A model generated the notes under the pieces. The model had not been told where the DNA came from. It did no database searches and was given only the letters and a program-made list of their open reading frames with translations. A stretch of DNA of 36,705 nt, from positions 1 through 36,705 of the forward strand of contig DAOSUS010000029.1 in NCBI GenBank assembly GCA_035378955.1. The letters run 5' to 3'. The translations under genes were made by a program, and so were the position numbers. Shown piece by piece: positions 8,539 through 17,700 of the stretch; within the stretch, counting starts at the first letter, position 1; the number at the start of each line of letters is the position of its first letter. The DNA comes from Candidatus Hydrogenedens sp. (GTDB lineage: Bacteria > Hydrogenedentota > Hydrogenedentia > Hydrogenedentales > Hydrogenedentaceae).

Positions 8539-9261
8539 ATGAGTATGAATAGGTCCTATAATCGCTCTAACAACGAACTTCGTCCTATAACCATTGAAAG
8601 AAATTACACAAAATATGCTCACGGTTCCGTTTTTGTTTGTTTTGGCGATACAAAGGTTATTTGCACTGCTTTTTTAGAGAATAAAGTCCCCCCGTGGCTA
8701 CGAGATTCTGGTCAGGGTTGGATTACCGCAGAGTATGGAATGCTTCCCGGAGCAACATCGCAAAGGGGAGACAGAGAATCCATAAGAAAGGGAAGGTCGC
8801 AGGAAATCAGCCGTTTGATTGGTAGAAGTTTAAGAGCCGTTGTTGACCTCAAAGAAATGGGGGAATGTCAGATAATGGTTGATTGTGATGTAATTCAAGC
8901 AGATGGAGGGACAAGAACAGCTTCTATTACTGGTGGTTTTGTCGCAGTTTATGATGCATTACAACAATCCGTGGATAATGGTTTCTTAAAAAGAAACCCT
9001 GTAATTGATATATGTTCAGCCGTGAGTGTGGGTTTGGTAAATGGTGAATACCTTTTAGATTTAGATTACAATGAAGATGCTCAGGCTACTGTAGATATGA
9101 ATATAGTCATGAACTCAAAAAAAGAATTGATTGAAATTCAGGGATGTGGGGAGCACGGTATTTTTACAAGGAAACAATTAAATGACCTTATAGACCTTGC
9201 GGAACAGGGAATACAACAGATTATTGAAATTCAAAAAAAGGCAATAGGTTGGAATGAATAA
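8539..9261 (+). CDS. rph: Ribonuclease PH
   Basis: RNase PH is a phosphate-dependent 3'-5' exoribonuclease that trims tRNA 3' ends. The family signature is clear: an RSYNRSNNELRPITIER start, FGDTKVICTAF, GWITAEYGMLPGAT, the RxxRGDRE-like QRGDRES, then a GRSLRAVVDL core and a VDCDVIQADGGTRTASI phosphate-binding region. I chose the ATG at 8539 because AAGGA lies at 8529-8533 and the family begins at that residue. An in-frame ATG at 8479 would add 20 residues but has no ribosome binding site. It overlaps rdgB by 8 bp and begins a tightly packed run of RNA and nucleotide-metabolism genes. Confidence 0.95.
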   Translation: MSMNRSYNRSNNELRPITIERNYTKYAHGSVFVCFGDTKVICTAFLENKVPPWLRDSGQGWITAEYGMLPGATSQRGDRESIRKGRSQEISRLIGRSLRAVVDLKEMGECQIMVDCDVIQADGGTRTASITGGFVAVYDALQQSVDNGFLKRNPVIDICSAVSVGLVNGEYLLDLDYNEDAQATVDMNIVMNSKKELIEIQGCGEHGIFTRKQLNDLIDLAEQGIQQIIEIQKKAIGWNE

Positions 9262-9877
9262 AAAAAATATTCTTGTTCTTGCCACAGGAAATAGAAATAA
9301 ATATAAAGAAATTGTAGAAATAATGAATTTGCCAAAATGGGATATAAAGTTTTTAAAAGATTTTCCCGATGTTTCTATTCCTGAAGAAACAGGAACTACT
9401 TATGAAGAAAATGCACTGATAAAGGCAAAATCCTGTGCAGACCTACTAAAATATCCATCCTTATCAGATGATTCTGGATTGGAAGTGGATGTTCTGGAAG
9501 GAAGGCCCGGGGTATATTCTTCAAGTTACGGAGGTGTCGAAGGAGATTCGGAAAGAAATATACAAAGACTATTAAATGAAATGGAAGGAATTCCGTGGCA
9601 TGAAAGAACGGCTCGATTTGTTTGTTGTGCTATGCTTGTTTTACCTAATGGCTTTACCCATTGTGAAAAAGGAATTGTTGAAGGGCATATAGCAATAAAA
9701 CCTTACGGAGAAAATGGCTTCGGTTATGACCCTGTATTTGTTCCGTTAGGTTACGAAAATACATTTGCGGAACTTTCGCCAGAGGAAAAGAATAAAATAA
9801 GTCATAGAGCATTGGCTTTTCAGCAGATGGCGGAGTTTTTAAGGGGTTTTGATTATGTTAATTGTTCAAGCAGATAA
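9254..9877 (+). CDS. rdgB: RdgB/HAM1 family XTP/dITP pyrophosphatase
   Basis: This 207-residue protein has the Ham1 signature. LVLATGNRNKYKEI at the N terminus binds substrate, SLSDDSGLEVDVLEGRPGVYSS carries the metal-binding acidic residues, and GFGYDPVF lies near the end. It hydrolyses non-canonical purine nucleotides such as dITP and XTP to the monophosphate, keeping them out of DNA and RNA. It overlaps rph upstream by 8 bp and tsaC downstream by about 23 bp. The rph-rdgB pairing is common in bacteria. Confidence 0.95.
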   Translation: MNKKNILVLATGNRNKYKEIVEIMNLPKWDIKFLKDFPDVSIPEETGTTYEENALIKAKSCADLLKYPSLSDDSGLEVDVLEGRPGVYSSSYGGVEGDSERNIQRLLNEMEGIPWHERTARFVCCAMLVLPNGFTHCEKGIVEGHIAIKPYGENGFGYDPVFVPLGYENTFAELSPEEKNKISHRALAFQQMAEFLRGFDYVNCSSR

Positions 9878-10454
9878 TAGAGGTATTCAAAAGGCTGTCA
9901 TTGCCCTGAATAACAATGAAATTGTTGCTTATCCTACAGAAACAGTTTATGGTCTTGCTGTAAATCCCTTTTCTGAAGAGGCAGTCGAGAAACTGTTTCG
10001 ATTAAAAGGTAGGGAAGAAAACAAACCTGTTTTATTAGTAATTGGTAGTTTAATGCAATTAGATGAAGTTGTTATTTCCGTCTCTGAAAAGGCAAAAATA
10101 TGCATAGAAAAGTTTTGGCCAGGCCCGCTTTCTTTAGTATTACCATCCGTATCTAATCTCTCTCAAAAACTTACAGCAGGGAAAGGAAAAATTTGTGTCC
10201 GCTGGTCTTCTCATCCTGTTGCACAAAAATTAGCATTGGCATTTGGTCATGCTATAACATCTACTTCAGCAAATCGGTCAGGAGAATCCCCAGCACGAAA
10301 TATTTTAGAATTACCTTCTGATGGTATTTCAATAGCAATAGAAGACATCTCAATGATTTCTTCTGAAGTATCTACTGTATTTGACCCTGATACAGGAGAG
10401 ATATTTCGAGAAGGAGTTATTAAAAAAAGTCAATTACAACAAATATTAAACTAA
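9855..10454 (+). CDS. tsaC: Threonylcarbamoyl-AMP synthase (TsaC/Sua5 YrdC domain)
   Basis: The YrdC fold is shown by IVAYPTETVYGLAVN, FRLKGREENKPV, FWPGPLSLVLP and the ITSTSANRSGE motif. About 200 residues is the short TsaC form, without the Sua5 extra domain. It makes threonylcarbamoyl-AMP from threonine, bicarbonate and ATP, the first step of the t6A37 tRNA modification. The ATG at 9855 is preferred because AAGGGG (9841-9846) lies 8 bases upstream. A TTG at 9849 is too close to that site. The start lies inside rdgB. Confidence 0.93.
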   Translation: MLIVQADNRGIQKAVIALNNNEIVAYPTETVYGLAVNPFSEEAVEKLFRLKGREENKPVLLVIGSLMQLDEVVISVSEKAKICIEKFWPGPLSLVLPSVSNLSQKLTAGKGKICVRWSSHPVAQKLALAFGHAITSTSANRSGESPARNILELPSDGISIAIEDISMISSEVSTVFDPDTGEIFREGVIKKSQLQQILN

Positions 10455-10471
10455 TAGATAGGGATAAAAAA

Positions 10472-10936
10472 ATGAAAATTGGAATTGGTTGTGACCATGC
10501 AGGCTATGAAGGCCCTCCTCCTTTATACAAACCATCAATAATGGAGTACCTTAAAAGTAAAGGGCTTGAAGTGATTGATTATGGAACATTTGGACCTGAA
10601 TCGGTAGATTACCCCGATTATGCCAAAGCACTTTGTGAAGGTTTATTAAAAGGTGAAATAGAAAAAGGCATTCTAATATGTGGAACAGGTTTAGGTGTTT
10701 CTATGAGTGCTAACCGTTTCTCGGGAATCCGTGCTACTGTATGCACAACCCCTTTAATGGCACAGTTAGCCCGAACGCATAATAACTCCAATGTCCTTTG
10801 TTTGGGGCGAAGAATACTAACCTTAGAACAATGTTATGAAATAATTGATATTTGGCTTAACACACCCTTTTCGGGTGAAGAACGACATCAAAGAAGAATC
10901 GAAAAAATGGATAAATTGGGGGAATTAAAATGTTAA
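10472..10936 (+). CDS. rpiB: Ribose-5-phosphate isomerase B
   Basis: This 154-residue protein has GIGCDHAGYE at the N terminus and ILICGTGLGVSMSANR, which contains the catalytic Cys and anion hole. A later ARTHNNSNVLCLG segment matches RpiB/LacA-type isomerases. It interconverts ribose-5-phosphate and ribulose-5-phosphate in the pentose phosphate pathway. After DHAGYE the segment GPPPLYKPSI replaces the usual short LK-type sequence, a small local insertion. A TAGGGAT ribosome binding site precedes the ATG. It overlaps hslU by 7 bp, in the position where hslV is often found. Confidence 0.93.
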   Translation: MKIGIGCDHAGYEGPPPLYKPSIMEYLKSKGLEVIDYGTFGPESVDYPDYAKALCEGLLKGEIEKGILICGTGLGVSMSANRFSGIRATVCTTPLMAQLARTHNNSNVLCLGRRILTLEQCYEIIDIWLNTPFSGEERHQRRIEKMDKLGELKC

Positions 10937-12324
10937 GAGAAGAAGAACTTATCCCAAAAAAAATAGTTGAAGAACTGGACAAGTATATTATAGGCCAGGA
11001 TGAAGCCAAAAAGAAGGTAGCAATAGCACTCCGAAATCGCTGGAGAAGGCAAAGGATAACCTCAGACTTAAAAGAGGATATAATTCCTAAAAATATCATT
11101 ATGATAGGTCCCACAGGTGTGGGTAAGACAGAAATAGCCCGCCGTTTAGCGAAGCTTGTTAATGCTCCTTTTATTAAAGTAGAAGCATCCCGTTTTACGG
11201 AAGTAGGGTATGTTGGTAGGGATTGTGAATCCATGGTACGGGAGTTAGTAGATGTTGCGGTAAATATGGTTAAAGAAGAAATGAAGGAACAAAAGAAGGA
11301 AGAAGCACAAAAAATTGTAGAAGAAAAAATACTCGAACTCCTTTTACCTAAACAACCCAAAACTACAGATGGTTACAAACCCTTTGACCCTTCACAAGGA
11401 GATGAAAAATCGGCTCTTGTTAATAAAGACGACTCTTCCCAGAAAGCAAAAGAGATATTAAGAGAACGATTAAAACAAGGATTGCTTGAAGATAAGGAAA
11501 TTGAAGTAGACATAAAAGACTCGAAAGGTATGCCCTTAATGCAGGTTTTTTCAGGTTCAAGTTTTGAAGAAATGGAGATAACTTTGCAAGACATGTTGGG
11601 TAAGATAATGCCCCAGTCTCCTAAAAAAAGAAAGGTTAAAATTAGCGAAGCGAGAAGAATATTAGAGGCTGAAGTATTGCAGGATTTGATTGATTTAGAA
11701 CAAGTTACCCGTGAAGCCATTGACCGTGTTCAAAATACAGGAATTATTTTTCTTGATGAAATAGACAAAATCGCTTCAAAAGGTTCTTCTACCCATGGAC
11801 CGGATGTCTCTCGGGAAGGGGTTCAAAGAGATATATTACCTATTGTAGAAGGTAGCACAGTATTGACCAAATATGGTTCAGTTCAGACTGACCATATTCT
11901 ATTCATCGCAGCAGGTGCTTTTCACATGACAAAAGTTTCGGATTTGATTCCAGAACTTCAAGGAAGATTTCCCATTCGAGTAGAACTAAAAAGTCTAAGT
12001 AAAGATGATTTCAAACGAATATTAACGGAACCTAAAAATTCTTTAATTCGACAATATACAGAATTAATAAAAACAGAACAAATAGAAATACAATTTTTAG
12101 ATGATGCTATTGATTGTATGGCAGAGTACTGCGAAAAAATTAATCAGGAAACAGAAGACATTGGAGCCCGAAGATTGCATACTATTATGGAAGTAGTACT
12201 CGAAGATATTATGTTTGATGTTCAGAAATATGAAACAAAAGTGATTTCTATTGACAGAAATTGGGTAGATGAAAAATTAAAATTGGTTGTAGAAAATCGA
12301 GATTTATCAAAATACATTTTATAA
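10930..12324 (+). CDS. hslU: ATP-dependent protease ATPase subunit HslU (ClpY)
   Basis: This 464-residue AAA+ unfoldase has Walker A GPTGVGKT (60-67), the LxKYIIGQDEAKKKVAIALRNRWRR start, the FTEVGYVGRD pore loop, the inserted I domain (about 110-230), IFLDEIDKI as Walker B, and the C-terminal DLSKYIL tail that in the family docks into HslV. It should form the HslUV protease, which degrades unfolded proteins. No hslV is present upstream (rpiB is there), downstream or elsewhere in the window. GGGGG in the rpiB coding end acts as the ribosome binding site. Confidence 0.95.
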   Translation: MLREEELIPKKIVEELDKYIIGQDEAKKKVAIALRNRWRRQRITSDLKEDIIPKNIIMIGPTGVGKTEIARRLAKLVNAPFIKVEASRFTEVGYVGRDCESMVRELVDVAVNMVKEEMKEQKKEEAQKIVEEKILELLLPKQPKTTDGYKPFDPSQGDEKSALVNKDDSSQKAKEILRERLKQGLLEDKEIEVDIKDSKGMPLMQVFSGSSFEEMEITLQDMLGKIMPQSPKKRKVKISEARRILEAEVLQDLIDLEQVTREAIDRVQNTGIIFLDEIDKIASKGSSTHGPDVSREGVQRDILPIVEGSTVLTKYGSVQTDHILFIAAGAFHMTKVSDLIPELQGRFPIRVELKSLSKDDFKRILTEPKNSLIRQYTELIKTEQIEIQFLDDAIDCMAEYCEKINQETEDIGARRLHTIMEVVLEDIMFDVQKYETKVISIDRNWVDEKLKLVVENRDLSKYIL

Positions 12325-12349
12325 AAAGAGTACTTTAAACGAAAATATA

Positions 12350-13033
12350 ATGCTCTATTTAAACCAATTAGTAAAACTGGGTTTGTCATTTGCGGGAATA
12401 ATAAGGAAAGAAGATTTTGCCCTATTCCCTTCAGAAGTTCACAGTTCAAAACAATTGCTGTTAATTTTAAATCAGAATGAAATACAACCCCAAATAATAT
12501 GTAGAGTAAAACAGGAACATTCCGATAATATACATGTCGTGAAACATCAAGAAGAAACAAATACAATACCTGCAGATGGAATTATAACGGACATTCCTTA
12601 TGTGGCTTTATGTATTTCTGTCGCAGATTGTGTCCCTGTATTTCTGTTCGATAAAAATAAACAAGTATTAGGGGTAATACATGCTGGGAGGGAAGGAACG
12701 AGAAAGAAAATCGTTCAAAAAGCGTTGGTAAAATTCTCTGGGGAATTTAAATCAAATATAAATGATATAACGGCTTTAATAGGCCCTTCAATAGGCCCGT
12801 GTTGTTATCATTTGCCAGATGATATATTACATCAGTGTTTTGAGGAAGGTTTAGTAATAACTAAAAGAAAGACCCTTGATTTATGGAAATCAAACGAAAA
12901 GCAATTGATAGAATATGGAATAGAAGAAAAGAACATATTTATTTTAGGTGAATGTACATGTTGTAACGACAAGTATTTTTCCTATAGAAGAGGGGATAAA
13001 AAATTAAGGAATTATGCCATAGGTATGATTTAA
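12350..13033 (+). CDS. pgeF: YfiH/PgeF (DUF152, multicopper polyphenol-oxidase-like) family protein
   Basis: This 227-residue protein carries the family metal site: His in KQEHSD, Cys in VADCVP and His in IHAG. It also has ADGIIT, IGPSIGPCCY and the late CTCCN...YFSYRR motif. Characterised members act as purine nucleoside phosphorylase/adenosine deaminase-like enzymes or as peptidoglycan editing factors that remove mis-incorporated serine. The usual HAGWRG is HAGREG here, changing two conserved residues beside the ligand. The N terminus is short, and no good ribosome binding site precedes the ATG, so the start is uncertain. It is the last gene before the 13089-13115 hairpin. Confidence 0.85.
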   Translation: MLYLNQLVKLGLSFAGIIRKEDFALFPSEVHSSKQLLLILNQNEIQPQIICRVKQEHSDNIHVVKHQEETNTIPADGIITDIPYVALCISVADCVPVFLFDKNKQVLGVIHAGREGTRKKIVQKALVKFSGEFKSNINDITALIGPSIGPCCYHLPDDILHQCFEEGLVITKRKTLDLWKSNEKQLIEYGIEEKNIFILGECTCCNDKYFSYRRGDKKLRNYAIGMI

Positions 13034-13038
13034 AATTA

Positions 13039-13068
13039 TTGAAAGAATAAGTTGTTTTGTGATAAACT
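13039..13068 (+). promoter_or_regulatory. Possible promoter for the rimP-nusA-infB operon
   Basis: TTGAAA at 13039-13044 is followed after 18 bp by TAAACT at 13063-13068. The -35 match is fair and the -10 weak. It lies in the gap between pgeF and rimP, upstream of the strong hairpin, so that hairpin would fall in the transcribed leader if this promoter is real. Confidence 0.3.
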
Positions 13069-13088
13069 TATATGTCATTAGCGAAACA

Positions 13089-13115
13089 AAAGAGTGGGTG
13101 AAAAACCCACTCTTT
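13089..13115 (+). terminator. 11-bp hairpin between pgeF and rimP (terminator or leader attenuator)
   Basis: AAAGAGTGGGT (13089-13099) pairs perfectly with ACCCACTCTTT (13105-13115) around a GAAAA loop. The downstream sequence TTTCTTATTATAA is T-rich but interrupted. This is the strongest stem I saw in the window. It could terminate the rph-to-pgeF unit. It could also act as a leader terminator 37 bp before rimP, reminiscent of the attenuated leader of the E. coli nusA operon. Confidence 0.7.
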
Positions 13116-13152
13116 CTTATTATAAACACATAAATATCAACAGGAGTATGAA

Positions 13153-13611
13153 ATGTCCACAAAAGAAAGATTACATAATTTGTGGATATTACTGGAACCG
13201 TATGTCTCAGAACAAGGTTTCGAACTTATAGAATTGGAGTTCGGTACCTTTGGGCGTTCTCCTGTATTACGGGTGTTTATAGAAAGTTCAGAGCATCCGA
13301 TAACTTTAGATGATTGCACAGCAGTTTCACGAGTTTTAAGTAATGTTTTAGATACGGTCGAGATGGAAGAAGATTCATATATATTAGAAGTATCTTCTCC
13401 CGGTTTTGACCGTCCTATAAGACGAGAAAAAGATTTTATTCGTTTTTCAGGCGAATCCGTTCGAATTCAAACAGATTTACCTGTGAACGGTCGTAAAAAT
13501 TTCAAAGGAATACTGCAAGGTATTGAAAATGAAATGGTTTTGGTTAATGTCAATGGTGAGATATTCCGGATACATTTAGAAAATCTTAAACATGCAAATT
13601 TAATTCGTTAA
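13153..13611 (+). CDS. rimP: Ribosome maturation factor RimP
   Basis: This 152-residue protein begins with LLEPYVSEQGFELIELEFG, continues with a VLRVFIE strand and ITLDDCTAVSR, and has YILEVSSPGFDRPI, the RimP/YhbC hallmark. It helps assemble the 30S subunit. AGGAG at 13142-13146 sets the ATG at 13153. A second ATG at 13148 is out of frame. It opens the conserved rimP-nusA-infB operon. Confidence 0.96.
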   Translation: MSTKERLHNLWILLEPYVSEQGFELIELEFGTFGRSPVLRVFIESSEHPITLDDCTAVSRVLSNVLDTVEMEEDSYILEVSSPGFDRPIRREKDFIRFSGESVRIQTDLPVNGRKNFKGILQGIENEMVLVNVNGEIFRIHLENLKHANLIR

Positions 13612-13641
13612 AAGGTAATAAAGAAAAAGGAGAAAAAACAG

Positions 13642-14709
13642 TTGAATCAGGAACTTAAAATAATACTTGACCAACTGGAGTTGGAAAAGAACATAGACCG
13701 AAACGCACTTCTGGAAGCCATACGAAGTGCAATAGAAGCCGCTGCAAGAAAAGAAATAGGGCAAAAGTCAAAGGTTGTTGTTGAACTTGTTCCGGATACA
13801 CTGGAGTTTAAAGTTTTTGAAATTAGAACTGTCGTAGAAAAAGTCGAAGAACCGGCTACACAAATTTCATTAGAAGAAGCACTTAAACTTAATCCAGATG
13901 TTGCAATAGGAAATCATCTTAAAGTCCCGACAGAGTTGTCCGGTTTTCGTAGAATAGCTGCTCAGTCCGCAAAGAATGTGATAATTCAAAAGATAAAGGA
14001 TGCAGAGAAAGAACATGTTTTTGCAGAGTTTAAGCAAAGGGAGGGAGACCTTGTTACGGGGTCAGTAAAAAAAGTTAACAAAGGAGATATTATCGTATCA
14101 TTAGGAAAAGCAGAGGCAATTCTCCCCGCAAAAGAACAAACACCGGGGGAAATTTATCGTCCTAATGATAGAATAAAGGCTTATATATTAAAAGTAGAAA
14201 AAAAAGATAAAAATCAAAAAGGACCTATTATAATTTTATCAAGAGCCACACCCAATTTAGTCCGCAGTTTGTTTGAAAGTGAAGTTCCCGAAATTTATGA
14301 AGGGATTGTCGAAATTAAAGCGGTAGCAAGAGACCCGGGAAAAAGAAGTAAAATTGCTGTAGTATCTCACGACCCCACCGTAGACCCTATCGGAGCATGT
14401 GTAGGGCTTAAAGGTGCAAGGGTTCGAGCTGTTGTGGAAGAACTTGGTGGAGAAAAGATTGATATTATAGAATGGAGCGATAATCCGGCGGAACTTTGTG
14501 CCCGCGCACTTAGTCCGGCAGATATAGTGGAAGTATCTATAAATAAAGAAAAGAAAGTAATCACTGTTGTAGTACCCCATGACCAATTATCATTAGCCAT
14601 TGGAAAACAAGGACAAAACGCAAGACTAACATCCCGTATAGTTGGTTGGAATATAGATATAAAAGCGGAACAAGTTTCTAAACAAAGTGATTCTGATGAA
14701 AAAGAATGA
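13642..14709 (+). CDS. nusA: Transcription termination/antitermination protein NusA
   Basis: This 355-residue protein has an N-terminal RNA-polymerase-binding domain with ALLEAIRSAIEAAARK, an S1 domain from GDLVTGSVKKVNKGDIIVSL, and two KH domains containing DPIGACVGLKGARV and LAIGKQGQNARLTSR. It stops soon after KH2 and lacks the C-terminal acidic repeats of E. coli NusA, as is usual outside proteobacteria. It modulates pausing, termination and antitermination. Translation starts at a TTG (13642) with AAGGAGA eight bases upstream. The weak start codon may limit its expression. The ylxR and ylxQ genes often found between nusA and infB are absent. Confidence 0.96.
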   Translation: MNQELKIILDQLELEKNIDRNALLEAIRSAIEAAARKEIGQKSKVVVELVPDTLEFKVFEIRTVVEKVEEPATQISLEEALKLNPDVAIGNHLKVPTELSGFRRIAAQSAKNVIIQKIKDAEKEHVFAEFKQREGDLVTGSVKKVNKGDIIVSLGKAEAILPAKEQTPGEIYRPNDRIKAYILKVEKKDKNQKGPIIILSRATPNLVRSLFESEVPEIYEGIVEIKAVARDPGKRSKIAVVSHDPTVDPIGACVGLKGARVRAVVEELGGEKIDIIEWSDNPAELCARALSPADIVEVSINKEKKVITVVVPHDQLSLAIGKQGQNARLTSRIVGWNIDIKAEQVSKQSDSDEKE

Positions 14710-14718
14710 TGAGGTAAA

Positions 14719-14733
14719 AGGAACTATGTTCCT
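14719..14733 (+). promoter_or_regulatory. Small hairpin abutting the infB ribosome binding site
   Basis: AGGAAC (14719-14724) and GTTCCT (14728-14733) form a perfect 6-bp stem with a TAT loop. It ends exactly where GGAGG (14734-14738) begins. It could influence ribosome access to infB. The short stem may also be chance. Confidence 0.3.
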
Positions 14734-14748
14734 GGAGGTTTATTGTTA

Positions 14749-17700
14749 ATGCCAAAATTAAAATTGGAAGAATTTGCAAAAAGATTAAGAATGGGTTTAG
14801 AGAAAGCACGGATAATTCTCAAAGAATTATTTGGATTTGATTCTTTAGATGAAGATTTAACAGATGAAATGATAGAAACATTACTGGGAATTGATGAAGG
14901 AGAATTGATTTTTGAAGAATTGAAAAGGGAGAAAGAAGAGAAGGAAGCAAAAAAGAAGAAGAAAGAAGCAAAATCGGTTAAGAAGACAAAGAAAACAGAG
15001 AAGAAAGAAGAGGAAGAAGAAAAAGAAGTAAAAGCAGAAAAGAAATCAAGAGCAAGAACAAAGAAGGTTAAAGAGGATGTAGAAACTGCAGAAACTGAGG
15101 CAATTATAGCAAAAGAAGAGAAAAAGGTAGAAAAGAAAAAGGGGACAAGGAAGAAAAAGACAGAAGGAGAAGAACAAAAAGAAGTTGAAGAAAAAGAAGT
15201 CCAAAAACCAAAATCACGAAAGAAAAAAGAAACCGAAAAAATTGAAGAAGAAAGCAATGCTCCAGTTGTATTAGCAACAGAAAAGAAAGAAGAAATTGAA
15301 GAGTCAAAAAAGAAAGAAACAGATGTAAAAGATATAACAACAAAACCCATAGAGAAAAAAGAAAAAACACCTGAAACCCATGTAGAGCCAAAACCTACAC
15401 ATCTTGCCGAAATAATCCATGAAGATACGGTTACTAAAAAGCCATCAAGCGAGGAAGCAAAGAAAAAAAAGAAAGCCAAAGAGCAAAGCATTGGAATTAG
15501 TATTGGGGCTGCAGTAGAAAATGAAGAACCGGTTGTTGAAATCGTGCTTTCTGATGGAACAAGAGCTCGCATTGATGATATTGATTTGGAACAAAAATTA
15601 TCAGTAAGCCAATCCACAGAAGATACTATGGCTGAAGAGGAAGAGGTAATAGATGAAGGGGATGAATACGAACTTGATTGGCATAAGAAACATAAAAAAT
15701 TATTAAAACATCCCCCTGTACCAGACCCGGATGTAGTAGCAAAAGTAAAAAAGGAATCGGAAGAACGATTACGGAAGAAAAAGGAGAAAAATAAAGGGAA
15801 GGGTATAGTTGTAATAGATAAAGAGACGCTATTTGGTAGAAAAGATGAACGAAAAGGTAAATTTGACAAAAAAGATAAAAAGAAAGGTAAATTTGCAAGA
15901 CATGAAACAGCGATGGACGATGAAACTATGTTAAAAGAAGCGGCTGCCGCAGTAAAAGAATTTGAAACTTTTGGTTCATCTTTACATCTAAAGAAGAAAA
16001 AAAAGAGAAAGGAAAGAACTTCATCATTTGATGAAAGTATGGAAAAAGTAGAAGTTCCTGTTATTGAAGTCTCAGGTCCTATGACAGTAGAGAATGTTGC
16101 TCAATTATTAGAAGTATCTCCATCAGATATTATTATGGACCTGATGGACTTGAATATAATGGCAAATAAAAATCAGTTAATTGACCTGGAAACTATCCGT
16201 TTTATTACCAAAAAATACGGTGTAGAAGTGCAATTAGTAATCCCAGAGGAAGAGGAAGTTTTATTAGAAGAACCAGAGCAGCCAGAAGATTTAGTTCCTC
16301 GAGCCCCTGTTATAACAGTAATGGGACATGTGGACCACGGAAAAACATCATTGTTGGATAGAGTCCGTTCTTCCAATGTGGTTGCTACAGAATCCGGTGG
16401 AATTACACAACATATTGCCGCTTATGAAGTTCAAACATCCAGCGGTAAGGTTGTTTTTCTTGATACTCCGGGGCATGAAGCCTTCACACAAATGCGAGCA
16501 AGAGGTGCAAAAATAACAGATATTGTAGTCCTTGTTGTTGCAGCAGATGATGGAGTTCAACCACAGACAATAGAAGCCATTGACCACGCAAAAGCAGCCG
16601 AAGTGCCAATTATTGTGGCTATAAATAAATGTGATAAACCCGATGCTCAACCGGACCGTGTGCGACAGGAATTAATCGCATACGACCTCGTAGATGAAGC
16701 ATGGGGCGGAAAAACAATAATGAAAAATATCTCTGCCAAAACGGGCGAAGGGGTAAACGAACTTCTTGAACTTATTATATTGCAATCTCAAATGATGGAA
16801 CTCAAAGCAAACCCGAAGAAAAGAGCGAGAGGCTCTGTTATTGAAGCAGAAATAAGTCGTGGATTCGGACCTGTAGCCTGTGTTTTAGTTCAAAATGGAA
16901 CTTTGCATGTTGGGGATGTATGTCTTGTAGGATGCACATGGGGAAAAATACGAGCCATGTTTAATTCACAACAAGAATCCATCCGTGAAGCACCACCATC
17001 AACGCCTGTTTTAATATCCGGTTTAGAATCACTACCAGAAGCAGGGGATACTTTTGTCGTTGTAGAAGATGATAAAAAAGCGAGATTAATTGCAGAAAAA
17101 AGACAGGAAATTAAAAAATTCCAAACAGGAGAGGCTGTCAAAATTATTACTCTGGAAGATTTCCATTCTCTGGTACAAGCAGGAGAACAAAAGAAACTGA
17201 ATATTCTTATTAAAGCAGATGTTCAGGGCTCGGCAGATGTTCTTAAATCCAGTTTGTCAGGGTTAGGGAATGAAGAAGTTGGGGTAGAAATTATTCGTTC
17301 CAGTGTGGGGGAAGTAAATGAGTTCGATATATTGTTGGCGCAGGTAAGCAAAGCAATTATAATAACTTTCCATGTAGGCATAAATCCCCGTGCTCAAAAA
17401 TTAGCAGAAGAAACAGGCGTAGAAATACGTAAGTATGAGGTTATTTACGACATTATAGAAGATGTAAGAAAAGCATTATCGGGGCTTTTAAAACCTATTG
17501 TTAATGAAGTCATAATTGGACACGCAGAAATTCGTAAGGTATTCCGCTCTTCTTCTTTCGGTAATATTGCGGGTTGCTTCCAGTTAGATGGCACAACCGT
17601 TCGAGGTGCATTGGCTCGCATTATCCGAGAAGGTAATGTTATATGTGAAGATAAGATTGGTTCCTTGAAGAGGAATAAAGATGATGTCCGTGAAGTTTCT

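Noticed and set aside
14724..15869. Long minus-strand Ser/Phe-rich open frame opposite infB
   Set aside because: It is the mirror of the Lys/Glu-rich codons (AAA, GAA, AAG) of the IF-2 N-terminal region. It has no family resemblance and no ribosome binding site, and infB on the other strand is certain.
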